A DNA stretch of 46,397 nucleotides from Nostoc sp. S4 (GTDB taxonomy: Bacteria > Cyanobacteriota > Cyanobacteriia > Cyanobacteriales > Nostocaceae): NCBI GenBank assembly GCA_029379225.1, contig JAQYWR010000055.1, forward strand, positions 1 to 46,397. The letters run 5' to 3'. The notes under the pieces were generated by a model. That model saw only the letters and a list, made by a program, of their open reading frames with translations, ran no database searches and was not told the origin of the DNA. Below are positions 1 to 8,965 of the stretch, in pieces (within the stretch, counting starts at the first letter, position 1; each line of letters opens with the position of its first letter). The position numbers and the translations under genes were made by a program.

Positions 1-30
1 TCTACCTCCCAAACCTTCATCTGGCTTGCT

Positions 31-267
31 TTAGAGGCGATTGTCGCCCCTTGAAGTCTCTTTGTTGACATATCCTAGAGAAAGACGAGCACCACGATGA
101 GGGCAAAGGTCTTGCCAAGCTAAGACTCGATCGCCATTGTGCCAAAGCACTATTTCTTCGCCTAATAAACGCTTGTGCAGGACTGTTCCAGGTTGGAGGT
201 CTTGCGAGCGGGCTATTACATGCCAATCATTCAGCAAAATCTGGTCTTGCACCATGAGTATCGACAC
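31..267 (-). pseudogene. Rieske 2Fe-2S oxygenase N-terminus, interrupted
   Basis: The 78-residue product begins like cyanobacterial Rieske-type oxygenases (phrases such as NDWHVIARSQDLQPG and VLAWQDLCPHRGA). It holds only the first half of the Rieske cluster site, C55-P-H57. The second half (a CPYHGW-like motif), expected about 15-20 residues later, is missing. The protein instead runs into TSRGDNRL and a stop. I read all three reverse frames of bases 1-60 and none contains CPYH, so a simple frameshift does not explain the loss. An insertion, deletion or other rearrangement just inside the window edge is more likely. A small inverted repeat (GGCGA/TCGCC, about 36-50) sits at the break. The product could not bind a complete cluster. 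The rest of the gene, if it exists, is outside the window. Confidence 0.6.
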
Positions 268-443
268 CCATTAGGTCAAATACTTATATCTTAATCATCC
301 TGGGGAAAAGCCATCAAAGCACTTTTAGGATTTGTTACCAGATTTTAAAACCTGTCACAAGCTAAGCATCTAACTCCTGTATTGTTTGATTTTATTATGT
401 ATGCTGTATTCTTTACTTCAGCGAGAAATTGCTTTTTGAATAA

Positions 444-1814
444 ATGCTTAATTTTATTTCCTATTTGTTTTTGGCTCAAGCAGCACCAGATGTTGCACCT
501 GCACCTCAGGAAATTTTCATTCGCCAACAAACAAGACCTTTAACAGGCCATCTTGATGCAGTACCAGTATTTAACAGTAATAACCCAGAAGTAGTTAAGA
601 GTGAAGGAATTTTGCTATCTACATTTCCTCCTCAAGGCAAAAAAGTGCCCAGCGCCCACTTAAACTTTCCATTTCAGGGGCGGTTTGATTTATTTTCTCA
701 CCACATTGCTAGGGCGATTGAGACTCCAAATGATTTGCGGACTCTTTATTTGGGGGTGATTGTTTACAATCCAAGCGATCGCACTGCAACTATCAACATC
801 TTGCAAGCAGCTAGTTATGTTAGTCAACCTGATGCACCTTTTATCAAACTTCCCCCCATGCAGTCAAATAATTCCGGAAACATCTATGCTGGGCCAGGCG
901 ATCGCGTGATGAATGATCTGCTACGAGGAAAACGACAGTCAGAATGGCCAGCGCAGTTGATAATTCCACCAAAACAAAGCCGGATGTTAATGAATCATCC
1001 AATTCCAGTGCGGACTTTAACACCGCCATTGAATGGACGTTCTACTTTGTTGCGTTTGGATAGCGATCGTCCAGTTTATCTGGCAAACCTAGCGATGTTT
1101 GCCAAACCGAATCCAGATGGTAGCGAACGAGCGCCCACTTTAGAAGAATGGGAGAACTTATTAGAAAATGGTAACTTAGCTGGTCCGCGCGAACCTGCCC
1201 CCAGCCCTCCAAATAACCTCAAAGGGGCAGCAGAAATTTACGGACGGGTAGCGGGGATAGCTATTGGCTCTCGTTGGCAAGCACAAGTTACCAACTCCAA
1301 TAGTTCGTATCTGGCAATTCCTGAATCAGGACAAGCTTTTTCCTACGGTTTAAGTACCCTTTTAGCGGGTAAAATGGGTACTGGACAAAACCAAACTGCC
1401 AAACTAGTGGCGCGTTATCCTGGTACTGCTTACGAAGCTCACGGCAACTACGGCATTGAATACAATATATCTCTACCATTAATCAACAATACTGGTGAGC
1501 CGCAAACTGTAAATGTGCTTTTTCAAACACCTATTAAAGAAGATGAGTTAAGTAAACCAGGGCTTCGCTTTTTTTCACCGCCTCAACCATCCGTCTTTTT
1601 CCGAGGTACAATTCGTATTCGCTACAATGACGATAATGGCTTGCCCAGAACTCAATACTGGCATTTAGTTCAACAACGGGGACAGATGGGAGAACCGCTT
1701 GCTCAATTAAAAATATCTCCTGGTCAGCGGCGACTGGTAGAAGTCGATTTTCTCTACCCACCTGATGCTACGCCCCCTCAAATGCTGACAATTCAAACTG
1801 TAGACATTAAATAA
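444..1814 (+). CDS. DUF3370 family exported protein
   Basis: The 456-residue protein begins with a short hydrophobic stretch (MLNFISYLFLAQA) that reads as a signal peptide cut near AQA, followed by a Pro/Ala-rich linker. The body carries phrases I recall from the cyanobacterial DUF3370 family (RPLTGHLDAVPVFNSNNP; YLGVIVYNPSDRTATINIL; YAGPGDRVMNDLL). It has no recognisable catalytic motif. The function is unknown; the export signal and beta-rich character suggest a periplasmic or envelope protein. It stands alone and converges with the Crp/Fnr-type gene downstream, about 108 bases away. Family assignment is from memory of its sequence style; the envelope location is inferred. Confidence 0.75.
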   Translation: MLNFISYLFLAQAAPDVAPAPQEIFIRQQTRPLTGHLDAVPVFNSNNPEVVKSEGILLSTFPPQGKKVPSAHLNFPFQGRFDLFSHHIARAIETPNDLRTLYLGVIVYNPSDRTATINILQAASYVSQPDAPFIKLPPMQSNNSGNIYAGPGDRVMNDLLRGKRQSEWPAQLIIPPKQSRMLMNHPIPVRTLTPPLNGRSTLLRLDSDRPVYLANLAMFAKPNPDGSERAPTLEEWENLLENGNLAGPREPAPSPPNNLKGAAEIYGRVAGIAIGSRWQAQVTNSNSSYLAIPESGQAFSYGLSTLLAGKMGTGQNQTAKLVARYPGTAYEAHGNYGIEYNISLPLINNTGEPQTVNVLFQTPIKEDELSKPGLRFFSPPQPSVFFRGTIRIRYNDDNGLPRTQYWHLVQQRGQMGEPLAQLKISPGQRRLVEVDFLYPPDATPPQMLTIQTVDIK

Positions 1815-1922
1815 GACAAAGGACACATTTGCGATTTCATGTCCATTACTTCGCTTGACTCAGTTTTGTTCGTAATCACATTTGACGTTTAATTAGGTTG
1901 ATTTAATTAATAAATAAAGCAA

Positions 1923-2606
1923 TCATACTCTACCAGCCAAGTTCATTAACTGTTTGAAGTTTATAAGATAAATAATGTTGTTGGCGCTGTCAATATTAAT
2001 CCACCCTTTTTCATCCAGTTTTTCCATAATTTTGGTGGTTTCTTCAACGCCGATTTCTGTTACCTCTGCTAAATCTTTAAAGGGAATGTTAAAAATTTCT
2101 CTTCCCTGGTTTGATTCTTGACCATAGCTTTCACCTAAAGTCACTAAGGTATGAGCGAGTTTTACTGCTGGTGGTGAAGACCGCATTTGCAAGCGCAGAT
2201 TAATTTGCCGTAATCGTCGCACCATCAGTTGCAACATTCGATGATGTAATTGGGGGTCTTTAAACAATATTTGAATAAAACGCTCTCTGGAGATGCTAAG
2301 TAATTTTACTGGTGAAAGAGCAATGACATCAGTTGAACGCGGAGATTCATCCAGAATTGCCATTTCTCCAAAAAAATCCCCACAACCAAAAATTGCCAGA
2401 GCCACCGAATCTTCCGCAACGGTACGTCGGACTTTCACCCAACCAGAAACTACCAGATAAACGGCATTACCCCAAGCATCTTCCATGACAACAGCTCGCC
2501 CAGCCGGGTATTCATGTTCAATTGCAACGTTGAGCAGCCATTCCAAAGTCTGGGGGTTGGCTGTACTCATCAAGGGGAAAAGTTCACTAAAAACCTCTGT
2601 TTGCAT
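1923..2606 (-). CDS. Crp/Fnr-family transcriptional regulator
   Basis: This has an N-terminal cyclic-nucleotide-binding-type beta barrel (GNAVYLVVSGWVKVRR, FGCGDFFGEMAILDESPRST) and a C-terminal winged helix (IPFKDLAEVTEIGVEETTKIMEKLDEKGWI). The phosphate-binding cassette GEMAILDESPRST is close to the Crp consensus, but ligand binding is not certain because many cyanobacterial members do not bind cAMP. I chose the ATG at 2606 (MQTEVFSELFP). The reading frame extends to a TTG at 2633 but the extra nine residues do not look like the family. It is probably a DNA-binding dimer. Its targets are unknown and no adjacent gene shares its strand closely enough to form an operon. Confidence 0.85.
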   Translation of the reverse strand: MQTEVFSELFPLMSTANPQTLEWLLNVAIEHEYPAGRAVVMEDAWGNAVYLVVSGWVKVRRTVAEDSVALAIFGCGDFFGEMAILDESPRSTDVIALSPVKLLSISRERFIQILFKDPQLHHRMLQLMVRRLRQINLRLQMRSSPPAVKLAHTLVTLGESYGQESNQGREIFNIPFKDLAEVTEIGVEETTKIMEKLDEKGWINIDSANNIIYLINFKQLMNLAGRV

Positions 2607-2805
2607 GAAATATTTGCAAGAATAAGGATTCAAGAGCGAAAAATTAAGTTACTACTATAAGTTAATTTCAACCGTAATCTTACGTAGAATACTGACGTAA
2701 GATATCTATTTATTTGTTCTAACCTTTTTAAATCGATAGCTGAAAGTTCGATTACAACATAACAATTATGTATTGCGATCGAAATCAGCGGTTTCACTGA
2801 TAGAC

Positions 2806-4020
2806 TTATGATTTACTGTTTGTTGCTGGATTGCTATCCAGTACTAGTGTTTTGAGCTGTTTGTCTAAATTTTTTACTAGTTGATTTAAAGTAACTAAAG
2901 CCTCTAATTTCTCAGAGTCAAGGCTAGGATTTAGAAAAAGCCGTTCTTGTAGTTCGTGCAACTTGAAGCTTAATTGTTGAGAAATTCCTAAAGCATCGCG
3001 GCTCAAACGTGTTAACTGTTGTTGTTGATAAAACTTTAATGCTGCTCCTCGCAAGACTTGGAGTGTAGCTTCTTCACCATAGATTCCTGGCATAACTCGC
3101 AAGCGTAATAATAAACGGTTTTTTTGATATAAGCATTCTTTCTCTATCTGTTTTGGTTCTCCAACCTTGGTAATAGGTAGGGAAGCAAACCGCTTTAACT
3201 CATTAAGTACTCCTTGAAAAACAGAAAGCGGTAGTTTGTCTAACACAGACTGCAAGACTCCGTTGTCACTCCAGAGTATCCTGCCTTCGTAAGGTTGTCT
3301 TTCTAAATATAGCCGACCAATTCCTCCTGCTAAAATTCGCCCTAGTAATTCTTCTAGTAATCTCTTGGGTGGTAGTGTTGCCAATACTTTAATAGGACTA
3401 AATAGTTCGGGAACTTCCACTGGTAAAATAGATAAATTTTCTACTAGCGCAGCTTCGGAACTATCCCGTTGACCTCTATTTCCGGAGGTCAAGAAGGTGG
3501 TAATTTGAGAGGGATTATCTGGATTTGGGGCTGGCAAATCTACCTGCTGCCAAGAATGCTCATTAGTCTGTGTCTCAGGTGCTATGAATGGGGGTAGGTG
3601 CTGTGATTCAGAGTGAGTATCTGTAGAGACAGCTATGGTAACTGTTATTTGCTGATCCGCTTGTTGAGCATCTAGTTGGGATCTATTTTTGTGGTTGAGG
3701 TAGGCTGAGAGTATTCTGCGATGAGCCTCAGCGGCGATCGCCTCAGTAATCAGCGTGCAATTGATATAAGATATAATGCGACCAACATAATCTAGTGCCT
3801 CAGTGTCTTGTGGATGAACCATACCGAGTAAGAGCCTTTTGTCTTTTAAGCGAAAAGGTAAAATCTGGTGGTAAAGACAAGCTTCAAAGGACAAAAAACT
3901 ATCCATTAACTGAAATATTCGCTCGCGTTCGCCTTCTTGCTCCCATTTACTTGGTGTAGCATTTAGCACTTGTTGTCTGTTGACTGTGGTATTGGTGAGT
4001 TCGCCCTTTGAAGACAACAT
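2806..4020 (-). CDS. PilB/GspE-like protein lacking the ATPase core
   Basis: The 404-residue protein seems to combine an N-terminal domain like the MshEN/T2SSE N-terminal domain (LKDKRLLLGMVHPQDTEALD) with a C-terminal domain like the one before the P-loop in PilB/GspE (ILAGGIGRLYLERQPYEGRI; RLRVMPGIYGEEATLQVLR). It stops before the point where a Walker A motif would follow, and no GxxxxGKT is present. About 110 central residues (130-220) are low-complexity, rich in Gln, Thr and Pro, and probably disordered. It may be a non-ATPase paralogue that binds a type IV pilus component or a nucleotide second messenger, but that is inference. It is transcribed alone, 172 bases from the Crp-type gene. 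Confidence 0.5.
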   Translation of the reverse strand: MLSSKGELTNTTVNRQQVLNATPSKWEQEGERERIFQLMDSFLSFEACLYHQILPFRLKDKRLLLGMVHPQDTEALDYVGRIISYINCTLITEAIAAEAHRRILSAYLNHKNRSQLDAQQADQQITVTIAVSTDTHSESQHLPPFIAPETQTNEHSWQQVDLPAPNPDNPSQITTFLTSGNRGQRDSSEAALVENLSILPVEVPELFSPIKVLATLPPKRLLEELLGRILAGGIGRLYLERQPYEGRILWSDNGVLQSVLDKLPLSVFQGVLNELKRFASLPITKVGEPKQIEKECLYQKNRLLLRLRVMPGIYGEEATLQVLRGAALKFYQQQQLTRLSRDALGISQQLSFKLHELQERLFLNPSLDSEKLEALVTLNQLVKNLDKQLKTLVLDSNPATNSKS

Positions 4021-4271
4021 AGATTTGATTACTTGGTGATTGCTTATATAGTATTTTGCCCCTAATTTAGTAGGTAGTTAATAAAGATACTTTGTTTGAT
4101 TGTTAAAAATTTAATTATCTATTACATAAGTAGACGTAAGAAAAAGATAAATTTTTGATTAAGGTACTAGGGTAAAATACTGGGATTGGGGCATAAGAGA
4201 CAGAGGCGCACAGGGGAAAGACTTAGTCTAATTTCCCCTATGCTCCTGTACTTGGTATATCCCACTAAAGC

Positions 4272-5405
4272 TTACTCCTGGGTTCTTAAAGCTTGGGCTA
4301 CAAGATAGACTTTTGTCCATTCACCTAGCACTTGATGAATTTTAAGTTTTAATTGTTGAGCTATCTCTTCTATTGATTTACCTGCTCTTCGCAAATCTAG
4401 GATCTGCCGCATTAGAGGAGTGAGTTTTTCCTCAAGTTGTTGCCATTGATTTGGTGTTAGCCCTAAGTTATGTTCTTGCAAGGAAATTGAGAGCCAATTA
4501 TCTACCAGTTCTGGTTTACCTTTGAGGGCAAAGACGCGCACCGCGTGGTAACTAATTTTTTCTCGCAGTCGGTATACTTCCCGAGTCGGCTTATTCATTC
4601 TCTTGGCAATCTCTTCTTGAGATTTACCTTGAAGATACAATCGCAGCCACTCTACTGCTTCAATTCCTAGATTTTCTTGTAAATAATTTTCAAATTCTTT
4701 TTGTACGGACTGACGTAGCGCCTGTTGTTCTTCTAGTTGTTGTGCTTGTTGATATTCAGCGATCGCTTGACTATCGACTAAGTTAACTCGATTGTCACTG
4801 TCGTCTGTGAGAACTTCTTCTGACACTAGTTTAACCAAATCGCGGCTTGGTACTTGGGTTAAACCTCCACGCTGAGTACGACGCAAGTAATTCACAAAAC
4901 GGTAAGCTAATAGGGGTTGATTGCGTACCGGCCGCAAACAATATTCTTCTACACTGGCAAACAGTAGAGCATCCGCCAATCGTCGATCGCTTGTATATTT
5001 GGCAATATCAGCCATTTGTTGTTGCATGTAAGTATCATTTTGCAGTAATTCTTGTATTACTTCTTGCAACACATCGATGACAGTACGTTGGCGATCGCGG
5101 CTAAGGGCAACCCAAGTTTGAATTTTATTCCGTAATGTTGCTAAACTCCCCAGTCGCGCGATCAAGTTGCGATAGGCACGTTCTCGCCCTAACCCTAAAT
5201 AGCGTTGACATAAAATCCTCCAGCGATATTCCATTGCTTGCTTGGCAACCTCAAGTTCTTTCGGATTAAACAGATCGAACCGTTTTGAGTCAGACCCAAG
5301 CAGCCAGAGAATAATACTTTGCCTAGCAGCTTCAGTTTGTTCTGCACATTCTACAGTCAAGCGCTTTTGCCAATCTAGAGCCAGTTTTTCCACATCCGTT
5401 GTCAT
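4272..5405 (-). CDS. HetZ-related regulatory protein
   Basis: The protein (about 377 residues from the chosen start) matches what I recall as the 'HetZ-related protein 2' family of heterocystous cyanobacteria. It is all-helical and contains two sigma-like helix-turn-helix stretches: LQGKSQEEIAKRMNKPTREV and RAGKSIEEIAQQLKLKIHQV. Both have the '[RK]GKS.EEIA..' pattern of sigma-70 region 4-type HTHs, so DNA binding is likely. HetZ itself acts early in heterocyst commitment; whether this relative does is unknown. Starts at 5468 or 5447 are possible. I prefer the ATG at 5405 because a GAGGAG lies about 12 bases upstream and the family-like sequence begins at MTTDVEKLALDWQ. The large upstream spacer suggests complex regulation. 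Confidence 0.65.
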   Translation of the reverse strand: MTTDVEKLALDWQKRLTVECAEQTEAARQSIILWLLGSDSKRFDLFNPKELEVAKQAMEYRWRILCQRYLGLGRERAYRNLIARLGSLATLRNKIQTWVALSRDRQRTVIDVLQEVIQELLQNDTYMQQQMADIAKYTSDRRLADALLFASVEEYCLRPVRNQPLLAYRFVNYLRRTQRGGLTQVPSRDLVKLVSEEVLTDDSDNRVNLVDSQAIAEYQQAQQLEEQQALRQSVQKEFENYLQENLGIEAVEWLRLYLQGKSQEEIAKRMNKPTREVYRLREKISYHAVRVFALKGKPELVDNWLSISLQEHNLGLTPNQWQQLEEKLTPLMRQILDLRRAGKSIEEIAQQLKLKIHQVLGEWTKVYLVAQALRTQE

Positions 5406-5468
5406 AGCGAGATTGCGCTCCTCGAAACTCAATTTTGAAGTTTGCATCACAACCCCCATTCGTCCCAC

Positions 5469-6227
5469 CTAACCTAATTGTTTAACTGGCATCTGCCCCG
5501 GATTTCATGAGTTTCATGAAAACATCTCAGTGATTCCACTTTTATTACGTCTTAATTCACTAACTTTATGCAGAAAATTCTGTGTTGATGTTTTTATAGG
5601 AAACTCAAACCGCCCCAAACCAATGTATATGAGGCATTTCCGTCAATTCTGTTAATTTAAACTTTTTGTTAAGTTATGTTTTGAAACTGAGAACACAAAT
5701 CTACTAGACGTAGTTGGGGAAATCTGACCTTTCGTGAACCTAACCGAGGAACGAATATAATTTAACTCAAGATCGGACGTTATTTCACCCGTATAAGTTT
5801 CAACTTTCTCCAATGCTTTATGTACTACAATACTTAGTGATAATTAAATTTATTCAATTTTTTTTTAAGTGTATATATGTAAATTAACAGTTAATAATAA
5901 GAGAGTTAAAATTTTAATGCTGCAAATATATAGAAAAATTCATTATTCAATTTAAAAACAGCAAATTTTAGATAAATACTGTCAGCACAACTGCGAATCG
6001 GTCTAAGTATGCCAAATGGCGATCGCTATTCTAGATAGTACGGGTAAATATCAGGATTGTTCGTTTTTATTCTTCAGCAAAGCCAAAGATGCTTGACTTC
6101 TAAAGAAGTATCAGCCGTTGGTTTAGGGCGATAGCGTAGCGTTAGCGAGCCTGCAAACGTGTGACTCTGCCAACGCCAAAAGGGAAAAGAACGGGGCGTA
6201 ATTTAGAATTCAGAAAAAGGGTTGACT
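5469..6227. other. AT-rich intergenic region between hetZ-like gene and ccmK4
   Basis: About 760 bases without a supportable gene. The left half would contain the promoter of the HetZ-related gene. It is very AT-rich around 5840-5960, with runs of T and several TAATAA-type boxes. I looked for an NtcA site (GTA-N8-TAC) and did not find a convincing one. The right end (about 6125-6180) holds a patch with GCGTAGCG/GCGAGCCTGC character that resembles the small dispersed repeats elsewhere in the window. One HIP1 site lies near 6019. Confidence 0.5.
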
Positions 6228-6578
6228 TTATCGCCCGTTCGGCGATCTAACAATCGGGTTTTCTACAGATTCTCGATATTGTTGGACTTGTTCTGTGTAA
6301 GCAATTGGCAGAATAGTTTCAACGTTTTCATGGGGACGAGGAATAATCACCCAGGATTCGAGGGTACCACCATAAACATTTTCTGCGGCTTCAACACCAG
6401 CAGCCATAGCTGTCTTGACCTCAGAAACATCACCACGAATATTAACTGTAAAACGAGCGCTACCGACTCGAATGTAACCAACGAGAGTGACTCGACCAGC
6501 TTTTACCATAGCGTCTGCTGCGGCTAGCACAGCAGGAAAACCTTTAGTTTCCAGCGAACCAACTGCTTGGAGTGACAT
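6228..6578 (-). CDS. ccmK4: Carboxysome shell protein CcmK4 (BMC domain)
   Basis: This is a 116-residue single BMC-domain protein that assembles into hexamers on the beta-carboxysome shell facets. The diagnostic sequence runs AVGSLETKGFPAVLAAADAM, then GYIRVGSARFTVNIRGDV, then WVIIPRPHENVETILPI. The RVGS pore loop, corresponding to KIGS in CcmK1/2, and the C-terminal tail after the core are typical of CcmK4. The start is supported by an AGGAGAT sequence just upstream. It lies 86 bases downstream of ccmK3 on the same strand. This is the usual satellite ccmK3-ccmK4 arrangement, outside the main ccmK2-O operon. CcmK3 and CcmK4 are known to form mixed hexamers that tune shell permeability. The assignment is firm at family level and good at paralogue level. 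Confidence 0.92.
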   Translation of the reverse strand: MSLQAVGSLETKGFPAVLAAADAMVKAGRVTLVGYIRVGSARFTVNIRGDVSEVKTAMAAGVEAAENVYGGTLESWVIIPRPHENVETILPIAYTEQVQQYRESVENPIVRSPNGR

Positions 6579-6664
6579 TAGTAATCTCCTGTATGAATAA
6601 ATGATATGTGGCGCTACAACTTAATTGTACGAAGCTTCGCTACAAATTTTTATAGCAAAACTGC

Positions 6665-6976
6665 TTAGAAGATGCGGAAAGGTTCTGATTCTTCAGTGAA
6701 ATGGATTGGTAATATGGTTTCCACATTTTTTGGGGGATTAGGAACTATATAGTGGGTAATTACTGTTTCAGCCTTTACTTGCTCTCCAGCATTAATACCT
6801 TCTTGAACAGCTCTTTTTACTTCAGCAACTTGTCCCCGAACGGCAACTACAAAGCGACCACTCTCAGCTAGACCATAATACACCAGCGTGACCGCCGCAG
6901 ATTTCACCATTGCATCTGCTGCGGCTAAGACACTAGGAAAACCTAAAGTTTCGATTACGCCAACCGCCATTGGCAT
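6665..6976 (-). CDS. ccmK3: Carboxysome shell protein CcmK3 (BMC domain)
   Basis: This 103-residue BMC protein begins MPMAVGVIETLGFPSVLAAA. The pore segment reads YYGLAESGRF instead of the KIGS/RVGS loop, and the end reads HYIVPNPPKNVETILPI. Both are hallmarks of CcmK3, which does not form a normal open-pore homohexamer and is thought to need CcmK4 as a partner. It is the promoter-proximal gene of a ccmK3-ccmK4 pair. An AGGAG lies just before the start. Its length equals that of Synechocystis CcmK3 as I recall it. The promoter should lie in the AT-rich 230 bases shared with the divergent hydrolase gene. Confidence 0.92.
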   Translation of the reverse strand: MPMAVGVIETLGFPSVLAAADAMVKSAAVTLVYYGLAESGRFVVAVRGQVAEVKRAVQEGINAGEQVKAETVITHYIVPNPPKNVETILPIHFTEESEPFRIF

Positions 6977-7209
6977 GGCATTAGCTCCTGAGTCAAGAAT
7001 AAGTGATATTTATTGTACGAGGCTTTAGTCCCAATTTTGACATTTTGGAAAACTTTCTTTAATGGAGTGAGGAGTTAGAATGTTTTGCTAGCAGCTAAAT
7101 TATGTTTTATATATTACAAATAATACTTGAGAAGATTAGTTGTGTAATTTGTGGTTTAACAAAAAATTAGTGATGCGTGGAAGTGAGTTAGTACGATAAA
7201 CTGAAGTTT

Positions 7210-8100
7210 ATGTTTCCGAATTTTCTTCCTACAGCAGTTGGGCAACTGACAGAACCAGCCTCGATCGCCTTAGCTCGGAGTATTCAAACAATTGCGATCG
7301 CTACTCCTTTAATTAATCAACCAATTACCACAACTTATGCTCAGCAAGGAAGTGGTGGAACTCCTATTTTATTAATTCACGGCTTCGATAGTTCTGTATT
7401 AGAATTTCGTCGGCTTTTACCACTGCTTGCTGGAAATAATCAAACGTGGGCGGTGGATTTGTTGGGTTTTGGGTTTACAGATAGGCTCTCAGGAATTGCC
7501 TATAGTCCAACTGCAATTAAAACTCATCTTTATTATTTTTGGAAAAGCCTGATTAACCAACCTGTAATTTTGGTGGGGGCTTCGATGGGTGGTGCGACGG
7601 CGATTGATTTGGCGCTGACTTACCCAGAAGTTGTCAACAAGCTGGTATTAATTGATAGTGCGGGTTTAGCGGGTGGTTCACCATTAAGTAAATTAATGTT
7701 TCCCCCATTGGATTATTTAGCAACTCAGTTTTTGAGTAATATGAAGGTGCGCGATCGCGTTTCCCGCATTGGCTATAAAAATCAAAGTCTTGCTTCTTTA
7801 GATGCTCTATATTGTGGCGCATTACACTTACAAATGCCGAGTTGGCATCAAGCTTTAATTGCTTTCACCAAAAGTGGTGGTTACAGTACTTTTAGATTTA
7901 AAACTTTATCACAAATTGTGCAACAGACACTCATTTTGTGGGGCGATTCCGATAAAATTTTGGGTATTAAAGATGCGATGAGATTTAAAAGAGCAATTCC
8001 CCAAAGTACCCTGGTTTGGATTCAAGATTGTGGACACTTGCCTCACTTAGAACAACCACAAATCACTGCCCAGTATATTTTAAAGTTTTGTGCTGAATGA
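7210..8100 (+). CDS. Alpha/beta hydrolase
   Basis: This 296-residue alpha/beta-hydrolase-fold enzyme has an oxyanion-loop motif (LLIHGFDSS), the strand DLLGFGFTDR, a nucleophile elbow with serine (LVGASMGGATAIDLAL), an acid candidate in LWGDSDKILG and a catalytic histidine in QDCGHLPHLEQP. The substrate cannot be predicted; the family includes esterases, haloperoxidase-like proteins and epoxide hydrolases. It lies between ccmK3 (divergent) and the mcdB-like gene (convergent). That places it inside the carboxysome block, but nothing links it functionally. A hairpin at 8125-8144 follows the stop codon. Confidence 0.85.
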   Translation: MFPNFLPTAVGQLTEPASIALARSIQTIAIATPLINQPITTTYAQQGSGGTPILLIHGFDSSVLEFRRLLPLLAGNNQTWAVDLLGFGFTDRLSGIAYSPTAIKTHLYYFWKSLINQPVILVGASMGGATAIDLALTYPEVVNKLVLIDSAGLAGGSPLSKLMFPPLDYLATQFLSNMKVRDRVSRIGYKNQSLASLDALYCGALHLQMPSWHQALIAFTKSGGYSTFRFKTLSQIVQQTLILWGDSDKILGIKDAMRFKRAIPQSTLVWIQDCGHLPHLEQPQITAQYILKFCAE

Positions 8101-8124
8101 TATTAAATCATCTGAAATTAATAA

Positions 8125-8144
8125 GTTAGCACGGTTGTGCTAAC
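8125..8144. terminator. Hairpin after hydrolase gene
   Basis: GTTAGCAC and GTGCTAAC form perfect 8-bp arms around a GGTT loop, 24 bases after the hydrolase stop. No strong T-run follows on the plus strand, so this may be a weak or bidirectional terminator between convergent genes. It may also belong to the family of TAGCACA-type palindromes seen at 24045-24074. Confidence 0.45.
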
Positions 8145-8362
8145 CTACTTAATCTCTGGACAAATGGTCAAAGCTTTTAATTGAAATTGTGATAATTGAG
8201 GTATTTTCTGTTATTTGTTAGCTAAGTTTACAAACTTCTTGAATTTCTCAATAATTGTACCTACTACAGCAAGGCAGAAATAAACCACCGATTACAAATC
8301 GGTCAAAGCCGCGAAATTCGAGCTTTTGAATGCGTGACTTTTGCGTTGCGGTACTAGCAGTG

Positions 8363-8965
8363 TTAATCATACAGCCAAGTATTCTCTGCAAAATCATCAT
8401 TTGTTGCTGTTTGTTGTTCTGCTAACTTTTCAGATGAGCGATGTGATTTTTTATAAGTAAGTGGATTGTAGCTTTCTTTAACTGGCCTTATAGCACTAGT
8501 TGGTTTAGTTACAATTTGAGAAGTAGTTTTTACCGATTGTTTTAAAGCATTCATTTCTTCTATAAGTTGAGAATTTGCTTCTGCAAGTTGTAGCGCTGTT
8601 TTTTTGGTTTCATTAAGTTCTTGGGTTAGCTGTTCTGCTAGAGTTTTTTGTTCAGATGCTAAAGTTTTTTGTCGAGACAAGTTTAATTTCAAATCAACAA
8701 TTTCCTGTTCTAGGGCAGCTTCTTTTTTGTGACTTCTTTGTAGATTACTTGTCAACTCTTTGACAGTTGCTTCTAAATCAGCTTTAGTAGGATTTGTGCG
8801 CCTAGTAGTTGGTTCAGGTGTCTGTAACGACGATTGTTCATCGATTGTAGTCTGCTCTTGGACAATTTCTGGAGTAGAAACTTCGATTGCAGAGTCATCT
8901 TCTGGGGATGTAATTTTTTGCGCCTCTTGTTGTAGTAAATCCGATAGACTTTGTTTCTTAGCCAT
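8363..8965 (-). CDS. mcdB: McdB-like carboxysome positioning protein
   Basis: The 200-residue protein has the layout described for type 2 McdB. There is a basic N-terminus (MAKKQSLSDLLQQE), then a disordered Glu/Thr/Pro-rich stretch, a Gln/Lys/Glu-rich coiled coil (about residues 75-145), and a disordered tail. The tail ends in acidic residues with a tryptophan four residues from the end (NTWLYD). McdB binds carboxysomes and stimulates the ATPase McdA, spreading carboxysomes over the nucleoid. The start at 8965 overlaps the stop of the upstream ParA gene by one base (TAATG) and is preceded by GGAGG, which strongly implies translational coupling. The identification rests on architecture, the C-terminal Trp, the ParA partner and nearby ccmK3/ccmK4. 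Confidence 0.7.
   Translation of the reverse strand: MAKKQSLSDLLQQEAQKITSPEDDSAIEVSTPEIVQEQTTIDEQSSLQTPEPTTRRTNPTKADLEATVKELTSNLQRSHKKEAALEQEIVDLKLNLSRQKTLASEQKTLAEQLTQELNETKKTALQLAEANSQLIEEMNALKQSVKTTSQIVTKPTSAIRPVKESYNPLTYKKSHRSSEKLAEQQTATNDDFAENTWLYD

Noticed and set aside
5841..5960. Possible NtcA-binding site upstream of the HetZ-related gene
   Set aside because: I looked for GTA-N8-TAC and found only partial TGTA/TAAC matches in AT-rich DNA; not convincing.
6222..6527. Plus-strand frame opposite ccmK4
   Set aside because: Antisense to a clear BMC-domain gene with no plausible protein features.
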